Below are positions 1-9,547 of a stretch of 64,000 bases of DNA, piece after piece (the first letter of the stretch is position 1; each line of letters starts with the position of its first letter). The notes beneath the pieces are model-generated. The model made no database searches and had not been told where the DNA came from. It worked only from the letters and a program-made list of their open reading frames with translations. Both the position numbers and the translations under genes were made by a program. Source of the DNA: Sphingomonas sp. H160509 (GTDB taxonomy: Bacteria > Pseudomonadota > Alphaproteobacteria > Sphingomonadales > Sphingomonadaceae); NCBI RefSeq assembly GCF_024124765.2, contig NZ_JAMXSR020000002.1:333001-397000 (forward strand), in the 5' to 3' direction.

Positions 1-575
1 ATCAACTCGCCGATCACGCTACGTCGCACGGCCGGTTCCTGCGAGCAAAGCCGTACCGCCGTCTCGATTGCATGGCCGACGGTATGCGCTTCCGTCGCGA
101 TCTGGACCTGCAACTGCCGATTGGTCTGCGACAGCGTAGCGAACGCGTCGGTCAGGCGTGCCAGGTTGCGCGTTGCGACACGGCCGCGCTTTTCCAGGCG
201 ATCGTGACGCCCGGTCCGCATGATCGTTACTTCGCCGATGATCCCCGCGGCGACGAACCACATCAACGGCTGAAGCGAGAGATGGAACAGATGGTCGAGA
301 TAGTCGCGTTCGCCTGCGCTGTCCTGCACATGTGCGAGCCACAATCCCGATGCGACGGCCGCGGCGAGGACGCCAGGGCCCGTGCCGTAGGCGAGCGCCA
401 TCATCAGCACCGGCACCCAATACGGGTTGGGATGGACGTGCGCGAAGCCGGATCCGCCGGTCAGCCACCAGTCGAGCACGATCAGCGCGGCGAACGCGAT
501 GGCGATCTCTGCGGCGATCCTCGCGGAGCGTCGCCACCTGGTGTGCCACTTGGCCGCCTGTTCGTCGTGCGTCAC
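1..575 (-). CDS. pelD: PelD-like c-di-GMP-binding inner-membrane protein (3' end outside window)
   Basis: PelD is the inner-membrane c-di-GMP receptor that switches on Pel polysaccharide synthesis. The GTG start overlaps the stop of the upstream barrel gene (GTGA). The visible ~191 residues begin THDEQAAKWHTRWRR, followed by hydrophobic segments (about residues 18-35, 50-75 and 95-110) and then a stretch typical of the start of a GAF domain (LARLTDAFATLSQ, later AVRLCSQEPAVRRS). This fits the PelD plan of a membrane domain, then GAF, then degenerate GGDEF. The c-di-GMP-binding GGDEF part lies beyond the left edge and cannot be checked. It is fifth in a tightly overlapping minus-strand operon starting with pelG, which supports the call. 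The competing Arg-rich frames in this stretch are shadows. Confidence 0.72.
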   Translation of the reverse strand, partial: MTHDEQAAKWHTRWRRSARIAAEIAIAFAALIVLDWWLTGGSGFAHVHPNPYWVPVLMMALAYGTGPGVLAAAVASGLWLAHVQDSAGERDYLDHLFHLSLQPLMWFVAAGIIGEVTIMRTGRHDRLEKRGRVATRNLARLTDAFATLSQTNRQLQVQIATEAHTVGHAIETAVRLCSQEPAVRRSVIGEL

Positions 576-2047
576 TGCGTATCCCCAAGGCTGCGGGTCA
601 GCAGCGCCCGTGCGTAGAGTTGGCGACCCGAGAAGCCGGGGCGTGCGATCGATGTGATGCCGCCGCTGCCCTCGACCCGCCAGGCGACGCCGATCGGAGC
701 GGCGATGCCAAGGCTGGCGGTCGGGCCGTCGCCACCGAACCGGTCGACGGTCCAGCCTGCCAGTGCGGTCATCTGCACCGTGCCCAGCGCGCCGCTGAGC
801 AGGCCCTGGACGGTATGGTTCTCGCGCGTGGCGAGTGGGATGATGGCCAGGCTGTTCGCGCCGAACTGCATCCGCTGGACGTACTCCGCCTCGAACCGAT
901 AGGTCAGGCCGAGTGAGGGAAACTGGCGGCGGATGAGATAATCGACCCCGCCGCTCGCGACGATGGTGTCGCTCGCGCCGCTGCTCCCGGCTAGCCCGTA
1001 CCGGTTCGCGCCGATATCGCCTTGCACGACGAGACCCGGAGTCAGCCGATAGGTCACCCCGAGCAGGGCACGCGACATATACCCGCCTGCCAGAACCTGC
1101 GCCGGCGTCGAGTAATCGGGCATATGCCGGGTCAACGTCACGCGAAACTGCGCGTCGGCGGACCCCGCGACGGCCTTGGCGCCGCCCCCCGTGACGCCAT
1201 CGTCGAGCGCTGCGGAGGCGAGCAGTTGTACGCGGACTGCGCCGTCGAACGCTGCGGCCAGCGACGCATCGACGATCGTGTCGCCGGTTCGCACGGTCCG
1301 TGCGTCGGCGCCGACACGACTGGTGACATGGCGGATACCGCCACCGGCGGTTAAGGTATCGCCGACCGCCGCGTCGATCCGTGCGGCAAACTCCGCCTGC
1401 GACAGGTCGCTGCCGTCGCGCGCGGTGACGCCGATGCTGGCGGTCCCCGGTGCGGCAGCGATGGCGCGCCTTGCAGTCAGGTCGTCGGCTGCGAGCTCAC
1501 GGTAATCGCGCGCCGCGCCGCGCACGTCACCGTCGGCGAGACGCGTGTCGGCGAGCATGCGCGCCGCGCGTGGGTCGGTCGGATAGCGTTTCGCCAATTG
1601 CGTCGCGGCGCGTCGTGCCGGCCCCGGATACCCGGCCGCGGCGTCCGCCTCGATCGCGGTCAGCGCGGCATCGGATGCGGTATCGTCGGCAGTCTCGGCG
1701 AGCGGTTCGGTCGAGGGCGGCGGCGAGAAGGTTACCGCGACCGTTGCGCCCGCCTGCCGCCATTTCATTGTCCAGCCGTCAGCGGGACGCAGGACGAGGC
1801 TGTCGTCGTTCCAGCGAAGATCGCCGATCGCATGGCCCGCGGCTTCGCGAAATGCCGCGATCCGGTCGGACGTCATCACCTGGTCGAACCGCGCGACCAG
1901 TTCGCCATCGCGGTCCTCGATCCGGACGACGGCTCGGTCGGGCCAGGCGAGCACGGATTCGGGCACCACTACCCGGCTATCCGCGAAGACCGTACGGGGA
2001 ACGGTCAGCGCCGGCGCGTCCGTCAAGCAAAGGAGCAGCGCGATCAT
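572..2047 (-). CDS. Outer-membrane beta-barrel protein, probable porin half of a split PelB
   Basis: Protein of 491 aa with a short hydrophobic N-terminus (IALLLCLTDAPAL), a small TPR-like helical stretch around residues 125-190 (ARRAATQLAKRYPTDPRAA), and a C-terminal half of alternating polar and hydrophobic strands rich in Gly, Tyr and Thr, as in outer-membrane barrels. In the known Pel system PelB is one long protein with a TPR superhelix fused to a C-terminal porin that exports the polymer. Here a TPR gene and a barrel gene lie side by side with an ATGA overlap, so this protein is inferred to be the export pore. Sequence similarity to the PelB barrel is not obvious by eye; the call rests on architecture and operon position. 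Confidence 0.6.
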   Translation of the reverse strand: MIALLLCLTDAPALTVPRTVFADSRVVVPESVLAWPDRAVVRIEDRDGELVARFDQVMTSDRIAAFREAAGHAIGDLRWNDDSLVLRPADGWTMKWRQAGATVAVTFSPPPSTEPLAETADDTASDAALTAIEADAAAGYPGPARRAATQLAKRYPTDPRAARMLADTRLADGDVRGAARDYRELAADDLTARRAIAAAPGTASIGVTARDGSDLSQAEFAARIDAAVGDTLTAGGGIRHVTSRVGADARTVRTGDTIVDASLAAAFDGAVRVQLLASAALDDGVTGGGAKAVAGSADAQFRVTLTRHMPDYSTPAQVLAGGYMSRALLGVTYRLTPGLVVQGDIGANRYGLAGSSGASDTIVASGGVDYLIRRQFPSLGLTYRFEAEYVQRMQFGANSLAIIPLATRENHTVQGLLSGALGTVQMTALAGWTVDRFGGDGPTASLGIAAPIGVAWRVEGSGGITSIARPGFSGRQLYARALLTRSLGDTQ

Positions 2048-3764
2048 TGTGCCAGCACCGTTCGGGCACGCCCGGCTTGGCCCTGCGCGATCAGCAGGCG
2101 GGCATGCAACGCGGCGAGCGATCGGTCGCGCGGGGTCTCGGCGCGCAGCGTCTCGACCAGCGCGACGGCCTCGGCCCGACGACCGAGCTTTTCCAGAATT
2201 TCCACGCGAGCCTTGCTCGCGGCGGGTGTCTGGACGAGCGCGCGGTCCAGCCAGGGGCGTGCCGCACGCTCTCCCCGATCCGCGCCTGCACGTCGGCCAT
2301 CAGCCGCAGCGCCGGGAGGTCGGTCGGATCGCTCGCCAGATGCTGGTCGAGCCACTTCGCCGCACCCTTGGCATCCCCCGCGTTCCACGCCGTCCAGGCA
2401 AGGTCGAGCCGATCCCGCGGCGCCGCGACCCCGGCTGCAACGCGCCGTTTCGCAATCGCCGCCGCTTGTGCCGGGTCTACCTTTGTGGGGGCTGCGGCGG
2501 ACAGCGCGGCGATCTGCGCCGGATCGAGCGAGCGGCCGTCCAGCAACGACGCCAGCAGCGCACGACCGGCGGTATCATTGCCCGCCGCGCGGGCCAGTGA
2601 CAGCCGCATCAGCATCACGTCGGTCTGGCTCGCGAGCGGATGCCGCGACAGGAACGCCAGCGCCTCGCCCGGTCGATCGCGCTCGGCATAGCGCGTCAGC
2701 CAGGCGCGCTGCTGGTCCGCGCTACCCTGCAAACTTTGCTGTTTAAGCCAGGTGAGATCGTCGCCCCCCGGCCGCGGCCCCATCAGGTACAGCAGGCGCT
2801 GAGCGGCTGAGGCGGTCGGTGGCTGGCCGGTCGCTGCTCGCCGCAGCACCGTCATCGCATCGCTGCGGTACCCCGACGCGAGCAGCCGCTCCGCCTCCCG
2901 CTCGGGTTGCACGCCCGGCGCCTCGGCGCGCGCCAGCAGTTCGGTACGCAGGCCATCTCGGTCGCCGGCCTCGGTCAGGATCGTCTCGCGCGCGGTCGCC
3001 CGCTGCTCGACCGGCAGATAGTCGGCTGCCCTCAGCCCTGCCGCGGTATCCTTCGCGCGCGCCGCGACACGGATCGCCAGCCAGGGATCCGCCGCCCGCC
3101 AGTTCGCGGTCGTCGCCTTGTCGAGCAATGCGATCAGGTCAGTGCGCCCAGCCTTGTCGGCACGCCGCGCTAGATCGAGCGACAGCGCGGCATCGGGCGG
3201 CGGGATGACGCGGTTCGCCGCTGCCACGATCACGAGGTCGGGCCGATCGATCGCATAGGCCGCTGCAACGATATCCGCAGCTGCCACCGCCCCGCGCGTC
3301 TGCGCCGCCTGCGCGACGAGTGCAGTCGCATCCGTAGTTTGCCCGGTTTGGCGAAGAAGGTCGACACGCAGCGGCCACGTCGCTGCCGCCCCGCCGTCGG
3401 GCCGTGCCGCCAGATAGCCGAGCGCCACCGCCGGCCGCTTCGCTGCGACCAGGTCATAGGCGACCTGTAGCGTCGACACCGACTGACCCTCGGCGATCAG
3501 TTGCGCGGTCAGCGTGGCGAGCGTCGCTGCATCGGCAGTCGCGATCTGCGCCGCGATCGCCGGGTGCGCAGGCGGCAGCGCAGGCGGGGATGCCGGCGCG
3601 GAAGGCATCGAACTGCTCGCCGCTGGCACAGGCTGCGCACGGCGCTCGGCGTGGCGGATCTCTCGGTCGTTCGGCAACAGCATCAGCCCGCCCGCAAGCA
3701 GGCCGAGCCCCGCCAATGCGGGCAGGACGATCGCGAGACGTCCGCGTCGGCGGTCGATCCTCAT
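2044..3764 (-). CDS. TPR-repeat protein, probable PelB scaffold half (one frameshift near 2270)
   Basis: About 573 aa after reading through a one-base shift near 2270 (G4 run, one G apparently missing). It starts with RIDRRRGRLAIVLP, an N-terminal membrane anchor at about residues 10-30 (VLPALAGLGLLAGGLMLL), and then a long Ala/Leu-rich helical repeat region typical of TPR superhelices (for example RAEAVALVETLRAETPRDRS near the end). In Pel systems the TPR part of PelB lies in the periplasm and guides PelA and the polymer to the pore. The start overlaps the upstream GH114 stop (ATGA) and the end overlaps the barrel start (ATGA), suggesting translational coupling. Family assignment is by architecture and context. 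Confidence 0.6.
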
Positions 3765-4645
3765 CAGCTCGGCTCCGGGACCAGTCGGTCGAGCGCCAGC
3801 GTCGCGACATAGGGGCTGAACCCCGCCGCGCGCTCGCGCGCATACAGCGCCGCGACCTGCTTCGTGTCGGCCGGATCCCAGTAATCGAGCGTCATCAGGT
3901 TCAGCGCCGGGTTCCGGGCCCTGGCCGCACGCAGGCGACCGGCCTGCCACGCCCAGTCCGAATCGCTGAGCAGTTCATGGCGCTTGGCAGCAAAATTCCA
4001 CCGCGACGCCATCGCTTCGCCGAGCAGGTAATCGATCTTCGGCGCGACGTCGGGCAACAGCGCATAGCCGCGGTTGAGCATGATGCGCATCCTGGGAAAG
4101 CGGGCACGTACGGCGGCGATCAGCGTCACGCCGGCGGCCACCATGCCCTTGTTGGCCACCGGATCCTGCCGCTCCATCGCTTCGGCGTTGTCCATCGTAT
4201 CGATGAAGATGCCGTCATAGCCGAGCGCCAGGATCGCGGGGACGAGCCGGTCGAGCACCGCCGCGCGCCACGCCGGATGGCGCAGGTCGGCAAGCCGCGC
4301 ATCAGGCCAGTTGGGATTGGCGGCCCTCAGCGCGCCGGCCTTTTCGAGCCCGGCGAAATACGGCCGGCCGCGCTCGACTTCGCCGAAGCTGACATAGCCG
4401 AGCAGGACGCTGCCGGGCCCCCGGAGCGGCGCGATCGGGCGCGCATGATGCGGCTCCAGTACCAGCAGCGCGCACATCCTCGCCAATACCGGATCGGTCG
4501 CTGCACCGTAATCGACGCCCCAGCGCAGCGCGGTGTTCGCGGACGGCTTTGGGGTGGCATCCGACCGAGACCGCATGCCCAGCGTCAGGGCAGCTGCACC
4601 TAGCGCCAGCATCCGCTGCATGATCTTCCTGCGCGGCATATCCAT
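3764..4645 (-). CDS. GH114-type hydrolase, equivalent to the N-terminal domain of PelA
   Basis: 293 aa with a twin-Arg-like or Sec signal region (PRRKIMQRMLALGAAALTLG) and a TIM-barrel of the glycoside hydrolase 114 / endo-alpha-1,4-polygalactosaminidase type. Diagnostic stretches are LRWGVDYGAA, VLLGYVSFGEVERGRPYF and GYDGIFIDTMDNAEAM, with acidic residues where the PelA hydrolase domain carries its catalytic acids. PelA of Pseudomonas joins this domain to a C-terminal deacetylase; here the protein stops after the hydrolase domain and no deacetylase is seen in the window. A GTG at 4657 overlapping the pelG stop is an alternative start. The hydrolase probably trims partly deacetylated GalNAc polymer in the periplasm. 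Confidence 0.75.
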   Translation of the reverse strand: MDMPRRKIMQRMLALGAAALTLGMRSRSDATPKPSANTALRWGVDYGAATDPVLARMCALLVLEPHHARPIAPLRGPGSVLLGYVSFGEVERGRPYFAGLEKAGALRAANPNWPDARLADLRHPAWRAAVLDRLVPAILALGYDGIFIDTMDNAEAMERQDPVANKGMVAAGVTLIAAVRARFPRMRIMLNRGYALLPDVAPKIDYLLGEAMASRWNFAAKRHELLSDSDWAWQAGRLRAARARNPALNLMTLDYWDPADTKQVAALYARERAAGFSPYVATLALDRLVPEPS

Positions 4646-4653
4646 GATTCCCG

Positions 4654-6051
4654 TCACAACAGACGCCCTCCGTGCCCCACGACCGAGGGATTGTTGCCGA
4701 CGAACAGCAGGTAGGTGAGGTTGACCGTGGCCTCGGCAACCAGCGCCATGCCGACCGACGCACCGACCACCGCGCCCGCCATATAGCCCCAGCCGAATGC
4801 GGCAAACCCCGCATCCCATTGCAACAACGTCGCGACGCCGCTGCCGATCGCGAACGCCGTCCACGTCAGCAGAATTCGCCCGAACAGGTCGTAATAGGCC
4901 AGCACGACCGTCGTCGCGATCACCACGAGGTGGAAGACGGTGCCGAGCGAGGTCTGGCGGAACGCGAAGATCGCCCGCGCGTCCGCGCCGATCAATTCGA
5001 ACAGCGGCACCGCGAACACCCAGGCGAGCGCGGCGACGAGCGCCTGCACCAGCAGCATGATCCGTAGCCCGTCGAACATCGTTCGCGCGAGTTCGCTGCG
5101 CGCCTCCTCGATCCGTTGCAGCGTCGACGTGCCGGTACACCGTACGATCATGTCGCCGAACGCGCGATCGAACCGCGTCTCCGTGACGATCAGCAACAGC
5201 GTCAGGCCCGGCACCATCGTCAGTAGCCCGAGAAAGCTGCCCTGGTCGTTGATCGGATTGAGCCGCAACAGCCCGATCGCGCGAATGCTGTCGTGGCCGG
5301 CCCACAACAGCCATTTGTCGGTCCAGATCGCGGCGACCCCGGCAATGCCCGCCGCCGCGACGATCCACGCCAGCTGCGGCGTCATCGAATCCCGCGTCGG
5401 CAGGGCGGGCGGGGTGGAGAAATGCCGACGGATCACGGTCACGATCGCGGCCAGTGTCAGTCCGATGCCCCCGGCGATCACCGCGAGCACGGTGATGACG
5501 TCAGGCCTCGGCAACAGCGTCAGCAGCAGCGTCGCAAAACCGATGCCGAGCAGATAGGCGAGGGGGATCGCCCGGTAGCGGCGCAGGGCCGTAAGTAGCG
5601 GAGCAGCGATCCAGACCTGCGTCAGCCACGCGAGGATCAGCGTCGCGAGTGCCGCCTCACCAAACGGAAGCTTTCCAAGCGTCCCGAACACCACAGCTCC
5701 GATGCCCAGCGCGATCGCGCCACCGATGGCGAGGGCGACCAGCATGATCCCCGATACGCCGCCAGCATCGCGTGCGAAGATTCGATCCGCCACCATCCGG
5801 GTTGCGAGAATGCCGACCGGTGCCGCGGCGAGCGCGGACAGGCTGAACGCATAGACCAGGATCGTCTGGACGGTCCGCGCGCCGCTCGCACCGAGATGCG
5901 CGCCCGACCAATGATTGAGCAGCGCCATCGCGACCGCGGTGATCAGCCACGGCCCGGCGCTGATCACCGCACCGAATGCGGCGGCGCCGACGATCCCGCC
6001 GACACCGCCTTCACGCGCAGTTCTCGCTAACTGGAAGCCTATACCTGCCAT
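4654..6051 (-). CDS. pelG: PelG, polytopic inner-membrane protein of Pel polysaccharide synthesis
   Basis: 465 aa with about 12 predicted membrane segments. The N-terminus (MAGIGFQLARTAREGG, then VISAGPWLITAVAM) is the characteristic PelG start. PelG belongs to the MOP/Wzx flippase-like superfamily and works with the glycosyltransferase PelF and with PelD/PelE in the inner-membrane synthase complex. It is the first gene of the minus-strand pel block seen here, 8 bases ahead of the GH114 start. pelE, pelF and pelC are not in the window; they may lie beyond the left edge. The reading frame is intact. Confidence is high because of both the N-terminal signature and the neighbours. Confidence 0.88.
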   Translation of the reverse strand: MAGIGFQLARTAREGGVGGIVGAAAFGAVISAGPWLITAVAMALLNHWSGAHLGASGARTVQTILVYAFSLSALAAAPVGILATRMVADRIFARDAGGVSGIMLVALAIGGAIALGIGAVVFGTLGKLPFGEAALATLILAWLTQVWIAAPLLTALRRYRAIPLAYLLGIGFATLLLTLLPRPDVITVLAVIAGGIGLTLAAIVTVIRRHFSTPPALPTRDSMTPQLAWIVAAAGIAGVAAIWTDKWLLWAGHDSIRAIGLLRLNPINDQGSFLGLLTMVPGLTLLLIVTETRFDRAFGDMIVRCTGTSTLQRIEEARSELARTMFDGLRIMLLVQALVAALAWVFAVPLFELIGADARAIFAFRQTSLGTVFHLVVIATTVVLAYYDLFGRILLTWTAFAIGSGVATLLQWDAGFAAFGWGYMAGAVVGASVGMALVAEATVNLTYLLFVGNNPSVVGHGGRLL

Positions 6052-6300
6052 AACACCGGCGGCCTATGCCGTGGACTACATGAACAAATCGTTCGCGGTC
6101 AGGACGAGTTGGCCGGTCAGGGCGATCATGCAATCGCATGCCGAACCGCGGTCGGCATTGCTCTTAAGACGGTAGATTCCTCCCCCGCCGATCATATGGT
6201 AGCTGTAACCAAGCTGCCGGTGCGGTAAACTTCGCCGGTCGTGCGATGAGGTGAACGCCAGGTCGCCGCGTGCAAACAGCGTCGTGTTTGCCTCGATCAT
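6052..6300. other. Intergenic stretch upstream of pelG
   Basis: About 250 bases hold the pel promoter region and no convincing gene. A minus-strand 74-codon open frame (6076-6300; starts MIEANTTLFARGDLAF) lies directly after the metallophosphoesterase-like remnant and may be its decayed continuation. No clear terminator or repeat is visible. Confidence 0.35.
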
Positions 6301-6477
6301 TCACAGGTCGATCTTGTCCTCACAAATAGCGAAATCGGTGTTCACGTCGCGCGACGACCATGCAGCCCGTCCCCCCTCTAGCTCGAACCGGCCTCTATCG
6401 GCGTACGCGCCGGCATCCAGCGTCCGGTGATCGTTGAAATGGGTGTCGGCAGTAAAGAACAGAGGTATGCCGGTCAC
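6301..6477 (-). pseudogene. Metallophosphoesterase-like N-terminal remnant
   Basis: A 58-codon frame whose GTG start overlaps the aldo/keto reductase stop (GTGA). It begins TGIPLFFTADTHFNDH. The FF(T/S)xDTHF pattern is the metal-binding start of calcineurin-like phosphoesterases (Asp and His ligands). After about 20 residues the resemblance fades (DAGAYADRGRFELEGG) and the frame ends at 6301, whereas the family is usually 160 aa or longer. Either a decayed gene or a gene broken by several base errors. Weak evidence from one motif only. Confidence 0.3.
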
Positions 6478-7304
6478 AGCATCTCGAGCGGGCGGCGGCT
6501 GCGCGGGGCGGGGAAGGCGGCATCGAGCGCGGCCAGTTGTTCGCCAGACAGGGAAAAATCGACGGCAGCACGATTGTCGCGGACGTGCGCGACGCTGCCC
6601 GCCTTGGGTATGGCAATCACGTTGCCCCGCCGCAGTGTCCAGGCGAGGGCGACCCGTGCGGGCGTAGCGCCGATCGTCTCAGCGATCCTACGAAGTGTCT
6701 GGTCGGCGAGGAGGCGGCCCTGTTCCACCGGGCTATACGCCATGGCCGGAATGCCGTGAGTTTCCAGCCATGGGAGTAGATCATGCTCGGGGCCGCGGCG
6801 GGTAAGATTATAGAGGATCTGGTCGACGGCGCAGCCGCCGCCGCGAGCCGCCAGCAGTTCCTCCATGTCGCTCGTATCGAGATTGCTAACGCCCCATTGG
6901 CGGATCTTGCCTGCCGTTCGTAGCGCCTCCATCGCATCGACCGTCTCGCCGAGCGGCACTGATCCCCGCCAGTGAAGCAGGTAGAGATCGAGCCGGTCGG
7001 TGCCGAGCCGCTTCAAGCTTGCCTCGCAGGCAGCATGTAGGCGAGCATGGGACGCGTTTTGGGGATAGGCCTTGCTTACGAGGAAGAGCTTGTCGCGAAC
7101 GTCACCCAACGCTTCGCCGATCAGCTCCTCGGCAGCGCCGTCACCGTACATCTCTGCCGTGTCGATCAACGTCATGCCGAGATCGACTCCCAGACGCAGC
7201 GCAGCGATCTCCTCTGACCGGCGATCGGATCGCTCCCCCATCATCCAGGTGCCTTGACCCAGTGAGGGTATCTGTTCGCCGCCCGGTAACGATACTGTTC
7301 GCAT
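6474..7304 (-). CDS. Aldo/keto reductase
   Basis: 276 aa, full length for the family. It shows the AKR barrel and catalytic tetrad regions: GMTLIDTAEMYGDG (Asp and Tyr), LFLVSKAYPQN (Lys), LDLYLLHWRG (His), and the NADP-binding C-terminal part VIAIPKAGSVAHVRDN. It reduces aldehydes or ketones with NADPH in the cytoplasm; the substrate cannot be told. It is divergent from the quinone reductase region, with 0.5 kb of non-coding DNA between them. No regulator is adjacent. Confidence 0.88.
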   Translation of the reverse strand: MRTVSLPGGEQIPSLGQGTWMMGERSDRRSEEIAALRLGVDLGMTLIDTAEMYGDGAAEELIGEALGDVRDKLFLVSKAYPQNASHARLHAACEASLKRLGTDRLDLYLLHWRGSVPLGETVDAMEALRTAGKIRQWGVSNLDTSDMEELLAARGGGCAVDQILYNLTRRGPEHDLLPWLETHGIPAMAYSPVEQGRLLADQTLRRIAETIGATPARVALAWTLRRGNVIAIPKAGSVAHVRDNRAAVDFSLSGEQLAALDAAFPAPRSRRPLEML

Positions 7305-7675
7305 GCTTTGCCTCGGCTAACCCCGTGATACCCAACAAACGAATGAACGTAAGGTCAGATGCATGCTGAGCGTCTGAAAAGAAGGTCGATCGACCGATGA
7401 ACAGGGGGGCCACTCAAAGCCGGGCGGTACGAACTGGACGGGCTGACTTATGCTGGTCACGCAGTCGCGGATCATCGGCGGTTGACGAGATGAACAAGCG
7501 CCTGAAGTCGGAAAGCGGGGAGCCGGGTGTAAATGACCGGCTATGAGTCAACCCGATGAGATTGCGGATATTCACAGCCGCATGAACCCGGCTGCCGCTG
7601 TTGCATGATCCCCAGTGACTAAATCATGCCGGAAGGGGTTGGATACCTTTCGATAAACGCCGCCTTAGCATTTCG
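7305..7675. other. Intergenic stretch without a gene
   Basis: About 370 bases with no convincing coding frame on either strand. It contains short AT-richer patches and an 11-base stretch (7403-7413) identical to the outer end of the IS2-group element at 49.75 kb, too short to call an IS remnant. Confidence 0.5.
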
Positions 7676-7692
7676 GCATGCGTAGTTTCCGA
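7676..7692 (+). promoter_or_regulatory. FixJ-like site upstream of the fermentative block
   Basis: GCATGCGTAGTTTCCGA. GTAG begins at 7682 and a TA step (GCATACC) follows 37 bases later, the same geometry as at five other sites in the window. It lies 112 bases ahead of the quinone reductase ATG and would drive 7804-12930. FixJ as the binder is inference. Confidence 0.6.
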
Positions 7693-7803
7693 GGGTCACT
7701 TCGATAGCTTTCGGCGCATACCCTCCTCGACCAGAACCCTGTACGACAGCGCCGCTCTTCGCCGCAGCCTGCAGGGATCGTGACACTCGGGCGAGGATGA
7801 ACG

Positions 7804-8487
7804 ATGGTGATTGCCGAACATGGTGTGACGGGAGGTCGGCATGCCGTTATTTTGTGTCACCCCGATCCGTCGAGCTTCAATCACGCGATCGCGGGCGCCT
7901 ATTGCGACGCGGTTCGTGCGGCGGGGCAGGAGGTTGTGCTGCGCGACCTGTATGCGGTCGGCTTCGATCCCGTGCTGAAGGCGGCGGAGCGACCCACCAA
8001 CGTCGCCGCTGTCTATGGCGCAGATGTGCTGGCCGAAATGGACGTGATCAAAGGCTGTGATGTTTTTGTGCTGGTCTATCCGATCTGGTTCGGGACACCG
8101 CCGGCGATGCTGAAGGGCTATGTGGAGCGCGTGTTCGGTGCCGGCGTCCAGCCGGAATCGTTGCAGGGGCGGGTGCGGACCGACCTGCTCGGCGGCAAGC
8201 GCCTGCTGAGCTTTTCGACCTCGGCGGCGAGCAAGATCTGGCTCGACGAACAGGGGCAGGGGCAGGGACTCAACAGCGTCTTCGACCAGTATATCGTCCA
8301 CGCGTTCGGGATGCGGTCGCAGGAGCATCGGCGGTTTGCGCACATCGTGCCGGGGCTGAACGCGCGCTTTGCCGACCAGTATCTCCGTGACGTCGCCGTC
8401 CAGGCGCAGCGGACCTGTGCGCAGATCGCATTCGGGGACGAGGCTCTGCTGGCCGATCCCGCGCTCGTCGCCCGGATGGCACGCTGA
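7804..8487 (+). CDS. NAD(P)H-quinone oxidoreductase, flavodoxin-like fold
   Basis: 227 aa. The early stretch HAVILCHPDPSSFNHAIA is the FMN/FAD phosphate-binding start of the KefF/MdaB/NQO1-type family, and VYPIWFGTPPAMLKGYVERVFG is the typical second signature. It probably reduces quinones or other electrophiles by two electrons at the cytoplasmic side. It is the first gene after the FixJ-like site at 7676 and runs into the alcohol dehydrogenase 26 bases later, so it likely belongs to the low-oxygen fermentative operon. The reading frame is intact. Confidence 0.85.
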   Translation: MVIAEHGVTGGRHAVILCHPDPSSFNHAIAGAYCDAVRAAGQEVVLRDLYAVGFDPVLKAAERPTNVAAVYGADVLAEMDVIKGCDVFVLVYPIWFGTPPAMLKGYVERVFGAGVQPESLQGRVRTDLLGGKRLLSFSTSAASKIWLDEQGQGQGLNSVFDQYIVHAFGMRSQEHRRFAHIVPGLNARFADQYLRDVAVQAQRTCAQIAFGDEALLADPALVARMAR

Positions 8488-8513
8488 TCCATCCGCATCT
8501 TCAAGGAAATTCC

Positions 8514-9545
8514 ATGACCCGTATGATGCACGCCGCCGTCGTCGAGGCGTTCGGCAAACCCCCTGACCTTGCGCGAATGGCCGATACCGGTCGCAGGGCC
8601 CGGACAGATCGTCGTCAAGACCGAAGCGTGCGGGGTGTGTCACACCGACCTGCATGCCGCGCACGGCGACTGGCCGGTCAAGCCGACGCCGCCGTTCATT
8701 CCAGGGCATGAGGGGATCGGCATCGTTGTCGAGGTCGGCGCGGGGGTGACGATCGTGAAGCTTGGCGACCGGGTCGGTGTGCCGTGGCTATACTCCGCGT
8801 GCGGGCATTGCGAATACTGCCTGTCCGCCTGGGAGACGGTGTGCGCCGAGGCGGAGTTCGGCGGCTACACGCGCAATGGCGGGTTCGCGGAGTATATCCT
8901 CGCCGACCCGAACTATGTTGCGCATATTCCCGCCGGACTGTCCGCGGTCGAGGCGGCGCCGATCATCTGCGCGGGCATCACCACCTACAAGGGCATCAAG
9001 GAAACTGGCGCGAAGCCGGGCGAGTGGGTCGCGATCTCGGGCGTCGGCGGGCTGGGGCATCTCGCGGTGCAATATGCCAAGGCGATGGGGTTGCGCGTTG
9101 CCGCGGTCGATGTCGACGAGAGGCAAGCTCGCCCATGCCGAGGCGCTGGGCGCGGAACTGTTGATCGACGCGCGAAAGCCCGATGCGATCGCGGCGCCGA
9201 AGGACGGGACCGGGGGGCGCGCACGGCGTGCTGATCACCGCGCCGTCGCTGACCGCGTTCAACCAGGGCGTGGCGATGACGCGGCGCAAGGGGACGTGCG
9301 TGCTCGTCGGCCTGCCGCCGGGCGATTTTCCGATGCCGCTGTTCGACGTCGTGGCGCAGTGCATCACGGTGCGCGGGTCGTTCGTCGGGACGCGCAAGGA
9401 CATGGCGGAGGCGCTCGCCTTTGCCGCGGATGGCAAGGTGAAGGCCGACATCGAAGTACAGCCCTTGTCGGCGATCAACGACATCTTCGACCGGCTCCAA
9501 CACGGGCAGGTCGCGTCGCGCGTCGTCCTCGATTTCGGGAGCTGA
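8514..9545 (+). CDS. adhP: Zinc-dependent alcohol dehydrogenase (three apparent frameshifts)
   Basis: About 342 aa once three one-base insertions are read through (near 8560 in a C5 run, near 9123, near 9212 in a G6 run). N-terminus [15 protein letters not shown], catalytic zinc site [23 protein letters not shown], structural zinc cysteines [15 protein letters not shown], and Rossmann glycines [16 protein letters not shown]. This is the AdhP/AdhA group, converting acetaldehyde to ethanol or the reverse with NAD. It is followed 2 bases later by phosphoketolase, which makes acetyl phosphate; together with AckA and this enzyme it could recycle NADH under low oxygen. The shifts are probably sequencing errors. 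Confidence 0.85.
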
Positions 9546-9547
9546 AC

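Noticed and set aside
19..617. Long Arg-rich open frames on both strands at the left edge
   Set aside because: They are shadows of pelD: the frame with hydrophobic segments and a GTGA overlap gives a sensible membrane protein, the others only Arg/Ala/Pro-rich text.
7403..7413. Eleven bases identical to the outer end of the IS2-group element
   Set aside because: A G6 run flanked by a few bases is too simple and no transposase remnant or second end is nearby.
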